From CAZLDI01 sp964558415 (lineage in GTDB: Bacteria; Chloroflexota; Dehalococcoidia; SM23-28-2; RBG-16-64-32), in contig CAZLDI010000009.1 of assembly GCA_964558415.1 (NCBI GenBank), forward strand, positions 55,676 to 119,675: a stretch of DNA of 64,000 nt, given 5' to 3'. Both the position numbers and the translations under genes were made by a program. The stretch's first letter is position 1. Each line of letters starts with the position of its first letter. The notes beneath the pieces were generated by a model, which saw nothing but the letters and a program-made list of their open reading frames with translations, was not told the DNA's origin and did not search any database. Shown here one piece after another: positions 52,533 through 61,537 of this stretch.

Positions 52533-53348
52533 CTAGCCCCCGTGTTTTCCGCGTGTGCGCTGCCGCTCCTGGAACGCCGCCGTTTCGTCCGGCCGAAGCG
52601 TAATCTGTTGAAACTCCAAAGTCGCGGCTCGGGGGTCCGCTCTATGCAAGCTGCGCCCGTGGACGCCGGCCCGGTCCAGGAATGCGAGAAGGAATGGTCC
52701 GCCGGTGTACGAATCGATGCGACTTCGACATGTCTCCCATACTGCGCGACCGATGTACGAACCCCATTCTTCGACACTGTTGCTAAACACCACCTCGGTC
52801 AATGGAGCAGCAACGCGACTATCGACGTCCGTACGGAGCTTCTCCCAGAACATGACTTTACTGTCCGGGCTTCCAATCGTCTGGATACCGTCGATCTCAT
52901 GTGGTCGGAACCCATCCTGATCGCGAAAGTGCCACAGATGGAAGCCAGCCTGACGATGATACATCCCGATACAGAATTCAGCTCGCGAGTCGCGACGTTT
53001 GTGGGAGCGCCACGCCGACTGGAATGCCGCCCTCGCCAGGCGCAAAAGTTGTTGCGGGTTGGCTAGCGCCAATCGACCGAGCTCCTCAGTGACGCGACCA
53101 AGCGCGCGGGTCCCAACTACCACGTCCCCTGCGTATATACCTAGTGAGTAGGGGGATAGGGCAGCAACTTTGACGGCACCGTCATCAAAGTCAACGCCCT
53201 TCTCATACGTCCATCGGCTATCGGCCGCCATAATGATCGCCTGCGACGGCGCGAATTCAGGAAAGTACTCGATGCTCCATCGAATCTCATCTGGCCACGA
53301 TTCGATCAGTCCTGGCCAAGGGAACCGGGCGGCAACTGCGAGTGTCAC
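52533..53348 (-). CDS. Stand-alone proteasome-beta-like Ntn hydrolase, function unknown
   Basis: A 271-aa protein starting at GTG 53348. Thr2 (after Met removal the N-terminus would be Thr-Leu-Ala-Val) could be the nucleophile; IIMAADSRWTY supplies the equivalent of Asp17/Ser, Lys60 in GAVKVAAL the Lys33 equivalent, and LGIYAGDVVVG the next strand of a proteasome/HslV-like fold. A 25-residue loop separates strand 1 from the ADSR strand. No proteasome alpha subunit or unfoldase gene is near. The gene has lower GC (about 53% in sampled stretches) than its neighbours, a sign of transfer. Confidence 0.65.
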   Translation of the reverse strand: MTLAVAARFPWPGLIESWPDEIRWSIEYFPEFAPSQAIIMAADSRWTYEKGVDFDDGAVKVAALSPYSLGIYAGDVVVGTRALGRVTEELGRLALANPQQLLRLARAAFQSAWRSHKRRDSRAEFCIGMYHRQAGFHLWHFRDQDGFRPHEIDGIQTIGSPDSKVMFWEKLRTDVDSRVAAPLTEVVFSNSVEEWGSYIGRAVWETCRSRIDSYTGGPFLLAFLDRAGVHGRSLHRADPRAATLEFQQITLRPDETAAFQERQRTRGKHGG

Positions 53349-53366
53349 TGCTACTAGTGTAAATGA

Positions 53367-53379
53367 GGTTGATTCAACC
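53367..53379. promoter_or_regulatory. Short palindrome between the divergent Ntn hydrolase and aminotransferase genes
   Basis: GGTTGA-T-TCAACC, 19 nt upstream of the Ntn hydrolase start. It could be an operator for either gene; weak evidence. Confidence 0.3.
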
Positions 53380-53463
53380 GAGAATGGCGCAATTGTAGCG
53401 CGAGCTATTCACAACGCGGCTCTTGCGATAAGCTCTGCGACGCACCACGGGGTAAGCAACCGT

Positions 53464-54714
53464 ATGACCTACGACGTCGGCGAATCCTACAAGCTCTTCG
53501 AACGCGCGGAACGTGTTATCCCCGGCGGCATCTATGGCACGCGCTCGCCCCGCTTCGGGGTGTTCGGGGAGTTCCCCGCCTTCATCCGGGGCGGCCAAGG
53601 ATGCCGCCTCACGGACGTTGACGCGAACGAGTACATCGACTTCATGTGCGCCTTCGGGCCTAACGTACTGGGTTACAACCACCCGAAGGTGCAGGACGCG
53701 GTGATCGACCAGGAGTCGCGCGGCAATGCGATGTCGTTCCCGCTGGACCGGACAGTCGAGCTGGCGGAGACGCTGGTCGCCCGCTTTCCGTTCGCGCAGT
53801 GGGCGATGTTCGGCAAGAACGGCTCGGACGTGACGACGCTGGCCACGCGAGTCGCCCGCGCCACGACGGGCCGCGCGAAGATACTCGTCGCGGAGGGGGC
53901 CTACCACGGATTCGACGCCTGGTCCAACCCGGACGCCACCGGCTTTCCACCCGCCCACCGCAGCGAGACGGACGCCTTCACGTGGAACGACGTGCGCAGC
54001 GTCAACGACTGCTTCGCGCGCAACAAGGGCGATGTGGCGGCAGTGATCATCTGCCCGATCAGGCACGACGCGATGCACGACATCGAGATAGCGAACCCGG
54101 AGTTCCTGGCGGCGATACAGGAGCGCTGCCGCAGTGAGAACGCGCTGCTGATCATCGACGACATCCGCTGCGGCTTCCGGCTCCACCCCTCTGGCGCTTC
54201 GCACGTGGGGATGGGTCTGAACCCGGGCCTCGTCTGTTTCGGGAAGGCGATCGCTAACGGACAGCCGCTCTCCGTGTTGATGGGACGCGAAGAGCTGCGC
54301 GACGTGGCGAGCAAGCTCTACTTCAGCGCAACGTTCTTCTTCAGCGCAACGCCCATGGCCGCCGCCCTGGCGACGCTCAGCGCGTACGACTCAGAGGGCT
54401 CGTATGAGCAGATGCAGGGCGCGGGCCATATGCTGCGCGAAGGAATCACGCAAGCGGCGGCCCGGACGGGCGTCCCGATCCGCTACACCGGCCCGCCGAC
54501 GATGCCCAACCTGCTGTTCATGGACGACGCGAAGTTCAAAAAGGGGAAGCGGTTCTCCGGCCTGGCGGCGCGGCGCGGCGTGATCTTCCACCCGCGACAC
54601 AATTGGTTCCTCTGCGCGGCGCACTCACCCGAGGACATCGCGCGCGCAGTCGCCATCGCCGAGGAGTGCTTCGCGATCGTCGCTCAAGAGATCGAGTCAG
54701 GAGAGCTACTGTGA
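53464..54714 (+). CDS. Class III aminotransferase, glutamate-1-semialdehyde aminomutase-like
   Basis: A 416-aa PLP enzyme. Lys261 in VCFGKAIANGQPLS binds PLP; LLIIDDIRCGFR is the PLP-nitrogen Asp region, and AYHGFDAW replaces the usual AYHG. The N-terminus LFERAERVIPGGIYGTRSPRF is close to HemL but heme genes are absent and the next gene is an amidohydrolase, so it is likely a catabolic or special aminomutase/transaminase. ATG 53464 is chosen; the frame upstream lies in the lower-GC intergenic part. Confidence 0.88.
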   Translation: MTYDVGESYKLFERAERVIPGGIYGTRSPRFGVFGEFPAFIRGGQGCRLTDVDANEYIDFMCAFGPNVLGYNHPKVQDAVIDQESRGNAMSFPLDRTVELAETLVARFPFAQWAMFGKNGSDVTTLATRVARATTGRAKILVAEGAYHGFDAWSNPDATGFPPAHRSETDAFTWNDVRSVNDCFARNKGDVAAVIICPIRHDAMHDIEIANPEFLAAIQERCRSENALLIIDDIRCGFRLHPSGASHVGMGLNPGLVCFGKAIANGQPLSVLMGREELRDVASKLYFSATFFFSATPMAAALATLSAYDSEGSYEQMQGAGHMLREGITQAAARTGVPIRYTGPPTMPNLLFMDDAKFKKGKRFSGLAARRGVIFHPRHNWFLCAAHSPEDIARAVAIAEECFAIVAQEIESGELL

Positions 54715-55868
54715 CGGACCTCAAACAGACCGCGAAGGCGCGCATAGAAGAAGCGTACGAGAGCCTCATCCAGCTCAGCCACCGCATCAACGCCAACCCG
54801 GAGACCGCGTTCGAAGAGCACAAGGCCGCCGCGTGGCTGACCGAGGCGCTCGAGAAGGCAGGCTTCGCTGTAGAGCGGGGGATCAGCGATCTGCCGACGG
54901 CGTTCCGGGCGCGGTCAGGCAGCGGCGCGCTCAACGTCGCGATCTGCGCGGAGTACGACAGCCTGCCGGGCATCGGGCACGCCTGCGGGCACAACATCAT
55001 CGCCGCATCGGCGATCGGGGCCGGGATCGCTGCCGCCGCGGTCGCGGACGAGATCGGCGCCACTGTCACGGTGATGGGCACGCCAGCGGAGGAAGGCGGC
55101 GGTGGGAAGATCATCCTCCTGAACAGAGGGGCGTTCGAGGGCGTGCACGCCGCGATGATGGTGCACCCCGGGCCGGTGGATGTGGTCGACGGCCCGATCA
55201 TCGCCTCGCAGCGGATCGACGTGGAGTACACCGGGAAGGAGGCGCACGCCTCGGGCTTCCCGCAGCGAGGGATAAACGCCGCCGACGCCCTGACGGTAGC
55301 CCAGGTGGCAATCGGTCTCCTCCGCCAGCACATCAGGCCATCGGACCGCGTGCACGGAATCGTCACGAAGGGTGGGGACGCCGCGAACGTGATCCCGGCC
55401 CACACCAGCGCGCGCTATGCGATCCGCGCCCGCACCCTCGCCCAGTTAGAGGACATCCGGGCGAAGGTCTACCGCTGCTTCGAGGCCGGCGCCGTGGCTA
55501 CCGGCTGCAGCGTCGAGATTAAGGCAAGCGAGCACGCCTACTCCGAGATGCGACACGACCCTGACATCGGCGCGGCCTACAAGGCCAACGCGGAGGCGCT
55601 CGGACGGACGCTGCTGGACTCCTCCCGGATGGAGCGATATGCGGGCTCCACCGATATGGGCAACATCTCGCTCGTGATGCCGGCGATTCACCCGTCAATT
55701 GGCATCAATTCGTGGCCCGCGGTCAACCACCAACCGGAGTTCGCTGAGCACTGCGCGACCAAAGAGGCAGACAAGGCGGTCATTGACGGCGCTATCGCGA
55801 TGGCCTGGACGATCATAGATATAGCTACGGATGATGGCGTTCGCGACCGCCTGCTAACGGGTCGCTGA
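54711..55868 (+). CDS. M20-family amidohydrolase (AbgB/indole-acetyl-amino-acid hydrolase-like)
   Basis: A 385-aa di-zinc hydrolase. GIGHACGHN gives the first metal ligands, GTPAEEGGGGK with the catalytic Glu, MMVHPGPVDVV, and EAHASGFPQRG in the lid domain. GTG 54711 overlaps the aminotransferase stop (GTGA). Substrates in this family are N-acyl amino acids. Likely works with the transaminase: free the amine, then transaminate. Confidence 0.92.
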   Translation: MTDLKQTAKARIEEAYESLIQLSHRINANPETAFEEHKAAAWLTEALEKAGFAVERGISDLPTAFRARSGSGALNVAICAEYDSLPGIGHACGHNIIAASAIGAGIAAAAVADEIGATVTVMGTPAEEGGGGKIILLNRGAFEGVHAAMMVHPGPVDVVDGPIIASQRIDVEYTGKEAHASGFPQRGINAADALTVAQVAIGLLRQHIRPSDRVHGIVTKGGDAANVIPAHTSARYAIRARTLAQLEDIRAKVYRCFEAGAVATGCSVEIKASEHAYSEMRHDPDIGAAYKANAEALGRTLLDSSRMERYAGSTDMGNISLVMPAIHPSIGINSWPAVNHQPEFAEHCATKEADKAVIDGAIAMAWTIIDIATDDGVRDRLLTGR

Positions 55869-55892
55869 CGCCTCCAACTGAGAGGAGCACGA

Positions 55893-56300
55893 ATGACGCC
55901 GGAAGAACGAAGGAAGTTCCTGGAAAGTCACCGGCTGGCGGTCGTCGGCGTTGGCCGGGACGGCATGGGCCCTCACTTGACCCCTGTTTACTACGTCCTG
56001 GACGGCGACGACCTGATCGCGTCAGTCACGAACTCACGCGTCAAGACGAAGCTCGCTCGCAAGAGCGGCACGGTGTCTCTCTGCGTTCTGCACGAGCAGT
56101 TCCCGTTCCCCTACGTGACGGTCACCGGGCGCGCGCGCATCGAGGAGGAAGGCGCAGTCGACGTCATGATGCGCGTCGGCGAGAAGATGACGGGCAACCC
56201 CGTGCCGGAGTCGATGCGTCCCGCTCTCGCAGAACGCGCACGCAATGAGCAGCGCGTCGTCCTGCGGGTCACGCCAGAGAAGTACACGTCCCGTGACTGA
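55893..56300 (+). CDS. PPOX-class split-barrel flavin/F420-binding protein
   Basis: A 135-aa split barrel. HLTPVYYVLDGDDLIASVTNSRVKTKLARK is the usual cofactor-binding region for F420- or FMN-dependent PPOX-like proteins, with VSLCVL and YVTVTGRARIEE in the next strands. ATG 55893 has a GAGAGGAG site. It overlaps the downstream hydrolase by 8 nt. Confidence 0.88.
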   Translation: MTPEERRKFLESHRLAVVGVGRDGMGPHLTPVYYVLDGDDLIASVTNSRVKTKLARKSGTVSLCVLHEQFPFPYVTVTGRARIEEEGAVDVMMRVGEKMTGNPVPESMRPALAERARNEQRVVLRVTPEKYTSRD

Positions 56301-57042
56301 CGCCGGCCATTACATCACCGCGAACGGGATCAAGACCTACTACGAAGAAAACGGCAGGGGTGAACCCCTTGTCCTGATGCACGGCGGCTTCGGCACGGCG
56401 GAGTCGATGTTGCCCATGAGCGCCGAGCTCTCGAAGCACTACCGGGTCTTCGTCCCAGAACGCCGGGGCCACGGGCACACCCCGGACGCCGGCCCTATCT
56501 CCTACGACCTGATGGCGGCGGACACGATCGCCTTCATGGAAGCGCTGGGTATCGCCAAAGCGCAACTCGTCGGCTACAGCGACGGTGCGATCGTCGGGCT
56601 CTTCATGGCGATGCAACGGCCCGACCTTGTAAACAAGCTGGCGCCGATCAGCGCGAACTTCCACTTCAACGGCCTGACGGAGCACATGCGCACTATCTTC
56701 GCGAACGCCACGCCGGAGGCGTTCGCGGCCGTCCTGGGCGACCTCGTGACGGCGTACAACGCCTACAGCCCGGACGGCCCCGACCACTTTCCGGTCTTGT
56801 TCGCGAAAATGAAGGAGCTCTTTCTCACGCAGCCCACGCTCACAGTCGATGACCTGGCGGCCATCAAGGCGCCGACCCTCGTCGTCGCCGCAGACCGCGA
56901 CCTGATGACGATCGAGCACACCTTGGCGCTCTTTCAGGCCATCTCGAACGCCCAACTGTGCATCGTGCCGGGCGCCAACCACAACCTCGTGTTCGACAAG
57001 GCAGATCAGGTCAGCGCGGCGGTCATGCGCTTCCTTTCCTAG
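56293..57042 (+). CDS. Alpha/beta-hydrolase fold protein
   Basis: A 249-aa hydrolase starting at GTG 56293. HGGFG oxyanion loop, Ser96 in GYSDGA (the elbow is G-X-S-X-G), Asp in AADRDLMT and His in PGANHNLVF. Last gene of the 53464-57042 operon. Confidence 0.9.
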   Translation: MTDAGHYITANGIKTYYEENGRGEPLVLMHGGFGTAESMLPMSAELSKHYRVFVPERRGHGHTPDAGPISYDLMAADTIAFMEALGIAKAQLVGYSDGAIVGLFMAMQRPDLVNKLAPISANFHFNGLTEHMRTIFANATPEAFAAVLGDLVTAYNAYSPDGPDHFPVLFAKMKELFLTQPTLTVDDLAAIKAPTLVVAADRDLMTIEHTLALFQAISNAQLCIVPGANHNLVFDKADQVSAAVMRFLS

Positions 57043-57075
57043 CGGGGGCAGTTGCCCGCCCCGTGTCGACTCCGT

Positions 57076-57108
57076 CCGCTCATCCTGAGGCTCTTGTAGG
57101 ATGAGCGG
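57076..57108. repeat. REP-like 11-bp stem-loop
   Basis: CCGCTCATCCT-(11 nt)-AGGATGAGCGG is a perfect 11-bp inverted repeat between two convergent genes. Its CATCCT/AGGATG core resembles the motif at 14358-14380. It could stop transcription from both sides although no U-tract is present. Confidence 0.55.
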
Positions 57109-57156
57109 GACCATTAGACCCTAGCCGATACAGACGTCGCCTTGTCGGACTCAGCT

Positions 57157-58059
57157 CTAATCAGGCTTGCGCGCGGTGATCGAGTACATCAGCGGGAAGC
57201 TCGGCACTCCCGGGGGCAGGCCCCAGGTACGGCCTGGCAGCTGCGGCATGTCGTCGTATATTTTGAACGAGGCGTGGTCGTATTCGCGGAAGTGCTCGAG
57301 GACGAGTCCCGCTTCGAGCAAAGCGGTGATGATCTCCGCCGTGCCCCAGTGGAACTCGTGGGCGACGTGTGGGTTCTTAAAGTCCTGCACACCCTCCAGC
57401 CATCCAGAGGGTGCGTCCGGGGGCCCGGAGCGCCCGACGTAGTCCTCGATGCCGTCGTCCCAGGTCAGCGGCTTACCGTGGGTCGAGTACGGGTAGCGGT
57501 GGCTCAGGTCGACCTCGAACATCATCTCCACCGGGTGGAACTCCACAGTCACGAATCGTCCGCCCGGCTTCAGGATCGCGGCGATCCCTGTGGCCCAGGC
57601 GTTGAGGTCTGAGAGCCAGATGATCGCGCCGTAGGAGCAGAACGCGATGTCCCAGCGCTCGCTCCCTCGCGCCGCCGCCGCGAGCCAGTCGTAGACGTCC
57701 GCGCGCTGGAATGTCGCCTCGACGCCGGAATCCGCCGAAAGCCTGCGCGCGAAGTCGATCGCCTCGTCGCTGATGTCGACGCCCGTCACTTTCGCGGCGC
57801 CGAACTGCTTGATGGAGAGGGTGTCCTGCCCGGCGTTGCATTGAAGGTGAACAACCGACCTACCGCTGAGGTCGCCGAGCAGTTCCATCTCCTCGGCGTA
57901 GAGCTTGTTCCCGCCCTCGCGAAAGAACCTCGCCTGGTCGGCCTTGTGGCTGTTGTGCGCCTTCGTCGCCTCGTTCCAGGAGAGGCGGTTCTGCTCGTGC
58001 AGGGCCCGCCGAGCTTCCGGCGTCGTCGCGTCGGCATCGTGTCGAGGTTCGAGCGTCAT
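57157..58059 (-). CDS. Class I SAM-dependent methyltransferase
   Basis: A 300-aa methyltransferase. Motif I is VVHLQCNAGQDTLSI, followed by VTGVDISDEAIDFAR and the later ILKPGGRFVTVEF. The frame stays open upstream into the lipoprotein and sucC region but that part is antisense and rejected; starts at 58059 or 58080 (MRYDIAIM) are plausible and neither has a clear ribosome-binding site. Substrate unknown. Confidence 0.88.
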   Translation of the reverse strand: MTLEPRHDADATTPEARRALHEQNRLSWNEATKAHNSHKADQARFFREGGNKLYAEEMELLGDLSGRSVVHLQCNAGQDTLSIKQFGAAKVTGVDISDEAIDFARRLSADSGVEATFQRADVYDWLAAAARGSERWDIAFCSYGAIIWLSDLNAWATGIAAILKPGGRFVTVEFHPVEMMFEVDLSHRYPYSTHGKPLTWDDGIEDYVGRSGPPDAPSGWLEGVQDFKNPHVAHEFHWGTAEIITALLEAGLVLEHFREYDHASFKIYDDMPQLPGRTWGLPPGVPSFPLMYSITARKPD

Positions 58060-58128
58060 AATGGCGATATCGTACCGCATCGGTAGCGGTCGCCTGTATA
58101 TCGGCCTCCTGCTACACTGTGTCGCGTC

Positions 58129-58626
58129 ATGGTTCGGATGCGCATTCTGCTTGCCCTCCTCCTGGCGCTCGCACTCGCCCTGGCCGCCTGCAACGGCGAC
58201 GATGACGATGGCACAGAGCCTTCGCGGACCGCAACCGAAACGCCCGCGGAGGAGACGGAGGACCCAGGCGACGACGGGAAGACGCCCGGACCGGATGAAA
58301 CGCCCGACGGGGACGGCGAGACCCCCACCAACACGGGCCCAGGCCCGACGCCGGCGGACGAAGGCATCCGTGCCGTGGCCCCGGCCGATCAGGACGAGTT
58401 CATCGCCCAGTTCAGCGGCCAGATCCTTGACCGCGAAACGTGTCAGTTCAACCCGAGCAGCTTCCTGACCGACTGCGGCGACAACGGCATCTACGCCGTC
58501 GACCCGCCCCTGACCGGCCAGGACGTCAGCTGCGACGTGGCCCTCAACGGCGGCAATCCGGTCTTCGTTACCTGCACCAGCCAGGAGCCGCTGACCACGA
58601 TCTTCTACGAGATCATTGAGGAATAG
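58129..58626 (+). CDS. Predicted lipoprotein, acidic, function unknown
   Basis: A 165-aa protein with signal LLALLLALALALAAC (lipobox LAAC, Cys21), then a 60-residue acidic Asp/Glu/Thr/Pro linker and a C-terminal domain of about 85 residues containing four cysteines that may form two disulfides (CQFNPSSFLTDC; SCDVAL; VTCTS). Family not recognised. It ends 6 nt before sucC and may be co-transcribed with it. Confidence 0.7.
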   Translation: MVRMRILLALLLALALALAACNGDDDDGTEPSRTATETPAEETEDPGDDGKTPGPDETPDGDGETPTNTGPGPTPADEGIRAVAPADQDEFIAQFSGQILDRETCQFNPSSFLTDCGDNGIYAVDPPLTGQDVSCDVALNGGNPVFVTCTSQEPLTTIFYEIIEE

Positions 58627-58632
58627 CCCGGC

Positions 58633-59793
58633 GTGAAGGTCCACGAATACCAAGCGAAGGAGCTGATCGCCCGCTACGGAGTGCCGGTCCCTCGAGGGCG
58701 CGTGGCGGATAGCGCTGACGAGGCCGTCGCGATCGCCCACGAGCTGGGAGTGCCGGTGGCGATCAAGGCGCAGATCCACGCGGGCGGGCGCGGCAAGGGC
58801 GGCGGCATCAAGCTGGCGGCGACGCCGGAGCAGGCGCGCGAGGCGGCCGACGAGATCATCGGGATGCAGCTTGTCACCCACCAGACCGGCCCGGGCGGGC
58901 AGAAGGTCAAGCGCGTGCTCGTGGAGGAACAGCTACAGGTGGAGCGCGAGCTGTACCTGGGCGTCGTGATCGACAACTCCATCGGCCTGCCCATCGTGAT
59001 GGCGTCGGCGGACGGCGGCGTCGATATCGAGGAAGTGGCGGCGAAGACGCCGGAGCGCATCCACCGCTCGCCCGTCGACCCGACAATCGGCTTCCAGCCG
59101 TTCCAGGGGCGCGGACTGGCGATGGCGATCGGGCTGGACGGGGAGATGATGCGGCCGGCGGCATCGTTGATCGCCGGGCTCTACCGTGTGTTTGATGAGA
59201 ACGATTGCTCGCTGGCCGAAGTCAACCCGCTCGTCGTCACGAAAGACGGGCGCCTGCTCGCCGCCGACGCGAAGCTGAACATCGATGACAACGCCCTCTA
59301 CCGGCACAAGGACCTCGCGGAGCTGCGCGACCTCGACGAGGAGGACCCGCTGGAGGTGCGCGCGCAGGAGTCGGGCATCGGCAACTATGTGAAGCTGACG
59401 GGGAACATCGGCTGCGTGGTGAACGGGGCGGGGCTGGCGATGGCGACGATGGACGCGATCAAGCTGGCGGGCGGGGAACCAGCGAACTTCCTGGACATCG
59501 GCACCGTGAACGACGTGGGGCGAGTAGTCGCCTCCTTCCGCATCCTGGCGGACGACCCGAACGTGCGGGCGATCCTGATCAACATCTTCGGCGGCATGGC
59601 GCGGGTGGACATCATCGCGCAAGGGATCATCGAGGCGCACAAGGAGATGGACGTGGGCGTCCCGGTGGTGGCGCGGCTGGCCGGCACGAACCTGGAGGAG
59701 GGCGAGCGACTGCTCTCGGAGTCCGGGTTGTCGGTGCTGCGGGCGGCGGACCTGGGGGAGGCGGCGGCGAAGGCGGTGGCGGCGGCGGGTTAG
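58633..59793 (+). CDS. sucC: Succinyl-CoA synthetase beta subunit (ADP-forming)
   Basis: A 386-aa TCA-cycle enzyme subunit. HEYQAKELIARYGVPVP, IHAGGRGKGGGIK (ATP-grasp), AEVNPLVVTKDG and LNIFGGMAR-like INIFGGMARVD are conserved. Start at GTG 58633. Normally the alpha subunit gene sucD follows at once; here it lies 3.8 kb away in opposite orientation at the window's right end. Confidence 0.96.
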   Translation: MKVHEYQAKELIARYGVPVPRGRVADSADEAVAIAHELGVPVAIKAQIHAGGRGKGGGIKLAATPEQAREAADEIIGMQLVTHQTGPGGQKVKRVLVEEQLQVERELYLGVVIDNSIGLPIVMASADGGVDIEEVAAKTPERIHRSPVDPTIGFQPFQGRGLAMAIGLDGEMMRPAASLIAGLYRVFDENDCSLAEVNPLVVTKDGRLLAADAKLNIDDNALYRHKDLAELRDLDEEDPLEVRAQESGIGNYVKLTGNIGCVVNGAGLAMATMDAIKLAGGEPANFLDIGTVNDVGRVVASFRILADDPNVRAILINIFGGMARVDIIAQGIIEAHKEMDVGVPVVARLAGTNLEEGERLLSESGLSVLRAADLGEAAAKAVAAAG

Positions 59794-60148
59794 GCGGGCG
59801 GGCGACCGCGAGGGTCGGGCCCGGCGGTCAATCAAAGCGTTTTCGTATCTGGATCAGGATTGATTTCCGACTGCGCCTCCTGCCATTTGATCGTCTCCGT
59901 TGCGGTTTTTTCTTTTTCGGCTGGCGCTCACGATTGGACGAGGCCCTAAACGGTGCGAAACGTTTGATTGTGTACGGCTCAAAGCCCTCACTGCCGCATT
60001 CAATCGGAGAAGCGAGAGCGGGCGGCTTTGGATGCGGGTCATGGCATCTTCAGGGTAGTGGATACGGGTCGGAGCACAAAGGGCGCGGTGGCGTTACGAG
60101 GATTGCGGGCAGCCCGTCACGGTTGACGGGCGGGAGTAGAATGGGGGC
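59794..60148. other. 355-nt non-coding interval between sucC and the first Cys-X-Cys protein
   Basis: No credible gene. It holds two small hairpins (CGACC-GCGAG-GGTCG at 59803-59817 and CCCGTCA-CGGT-TGACGGG at 60113-60130) and a T-rich run on the plus strand at about 59905-59920. Low GC in part. It may be a scar of the event that separated sucC from sucD. Confidence 0.5.
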
Positions 60149-60805
60149 GTGAAATACGTGTCACTACCATTGACGGTTGTCGTGCTGGTGGCCTTGTTTA
60201 GTCCGCTTGCGACGCCGACGGCGCATGCATGCAGTTGTCTTGCAGCAGATGAGGAGAGTTTTGTCGAGGGAGTCCTTCTCCATTCTCCGCTGGTGCTGGT
60301 TGGCACGATCGCAAGCACCGACTCGCAGTTCACACAGATCGACGTAGAGACGATCTACAAGGGCGAACTGATAGCTCGGGTCACCGCTGACCAAACGCAG
60401 AAAGACGTCGAACTCCAGAGGGAAAGCGCTTCCAAGCATGGTTATCCTGGCTTGTTGGTGACCGGACCTGGCGACTGCAGCATGACCCTGCTCGGGCAAC
60501 CCGGGCAGAGATACCTCCTTGGCTTGGCGGAATCGAATATAATGCGTGGTGCTTATCGGGGTAACCTCTGCGCGACGATGGCAGAAGTGCCAGATAACGA
60601 ATATTGGAGCTGGCATAGGCTCATCCGCAGCTTGAGCGATGCGTCTGGTGGTGGGCTGACTCCCGATGGCTTACCCGCGCTTGGAGGTATGCCCGGGTCT
60701 GCGACATTCCCCACTCTCCCCGCCGCAGTCGCAGCGACGCTGGGCTCTCTGGCGTTCCTGCTGGGCGCGTCGTTTGTCCGGCGAAGGCGCGCCGGGGGTG
60801 GGTGA
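60149..60805 (+). CDS. Secreted Cys-X-Cys (TIMP/netrin-like) protein with C-terminal anchor, copy 1
   Basis: A 218-aa protein, GTG start. Signal peptide ends AHA before CSC (Cys28, Cys30), as in TIMP-like NTR domains where the mature N-terminus is Cys-X-Cys. VDVETIYKGELIARVT, GPGDCSMTLLGQPGQRYLLGL follow the NTR-like pattern (strand, YKG, Cys, G-X-RYLLGL). The C-terminus has a Pro-rich linker, then a hydrophobic helix LAFLLGASFV and RRRR. Probably anchored to the cell surface. The TIMP relationship is by motif pattern. Confidence 0.7.
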   Translation: MKYVSLPLTVVVLVALFSPLATPTAHACSCLAADEESFVEGVLLHSPLVLVGTIASTDSQFTQIDVETIYKGELIARVTADQTQKDVELQRESASKHGYPGLLVTGPGDCSMTLLGQPGQRYLLGLAESNIMRGAYRGNLCATMAEVPDNEYWSWHRLIRSLSDASGGGLTPDGLPALGGMPGSATFPTLPAAVAATLGSLAFLLGASFVRRRRAGGG

Positions 60806-61479
60806 TGCGGCGGCTGGCGTTTGGTGTGGCGGGCGTGCTGGCGTCGGTGGGGATGCTGTGGGGGAGCGTGACGCCGGCGGCGGCGTGTAGTGTTGGGCCG
60901 GACTTCAATCCTGTGACTGAGTCCGACGTGATCGTCGGCGGGCGTATCACCGGGTGGGAACTAATCGAGAATTTCGAGCGTTTGGATCCCAAAACAAGAC
61001 AGGTGCCCGTGGACGACCCAAATTACTACGGCCCTTACGACCCGATTCGCGCCTTCATGATTGTTGACAGAGTTTACAAGGGTGACGTACCAGGGCAGAT
61101 CGATCTAGTGGCCGGAAATACGCTATGGGCGAGCGGAGGTGCTTATTCGTGGGTCGGCGCAAGCGGCGCATGCGGGGCATTCGATACCGATCCAACAGGC
61201 CAGTACTGGATAATGGGTCTCCGCATTGACGAATTCGGTAGATACCGGCCAAGCCGCCCGCTCACCTTCTATGTCGGCGCGGAACCGACGGGCGATAGCT
61301 ACGAGCAGGCGCTGGCGATGATGTCCGCCTTCGGTGCGGTCGTGCTGCCCGTTGGCGGTGGCCCTCCTTCGACCCCTTCGGCCCCTGCGTTCCCTACCCT
61401 CCCCGGCGCTGTCGCGTTGATGCTCGTCCTGCTCGCGTTTCTGTTGGGCGCGTCGTTTGTGTGGCGGCGGGGCGCCTAA
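60802..61479 (+). CDS. Secreted Cys-rich protein with C-terminal anchor, copy 2
   Basis: A 225-aa paralogue; GTG 60802 or ATG 60805, both overlapping the previous stop. Signal peptide ends TPAAA before Cys29, but the second Cys of the CSC pair is replaced (CSVG). The RAFMIVDRVYKGDVPGQIDLV strand, a GACGAF cysteine and QYWIMGLRI match the copy-1 pattern. The C-terminal FPTLPGAVALMLVLLAFLLG and SFVWRR is almost identical to copies 1 and 3. Confidence 0.7.
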   Translation: MMRRLAFGVAGVLASVGMLWGSVTPAAACSVGPDFNPVTESDVIVGGRITGWELIENFERLDPKTRQVPVDDPNYYGPYDPIRAFMIVDRVYKGDVPGQIDLVAGNTLWASGGAYSWVGASGACGAFDTDPTGQYWIMGLRIDEFGRYRPSRPLTFYVGAEPTGDSYEQALAMMSAFGAVVLPVGGGPPSTPSAPAFPTLPGAVALMLVLLAFLLGASFVWRRGA

Positions 61480-61537
61480 CGAAGGCAGGCGGCGGGAACC
61501 TACGCGGCACTGATTTCGTCTAACATTCAGGTAACCG

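Noticed and set aside
53464..54714. hemL for tetrapyrrole synthesis
   Set aside because: No heme genes nearby and it is coupled to an amidohydrolase; kept as HemL-like aminotransferase only.
58060..58881. N-terminal extension of the methyltransferase at 57157-58059
   Set aside because: The frame stays open but is antisense to the lipoprotein and the sucC start; it has no family similarity.
59880..59925. Rho-independent terminator after sucC
   Set aside because: A T-rich run exists but no adjacent GC-rich stem precedes it.
59934..60152. Small gene before the first Cys-X-Cys protein
   Set aside because: No ribosome-binding site, random composition, and it overlaps the real start at 60149.
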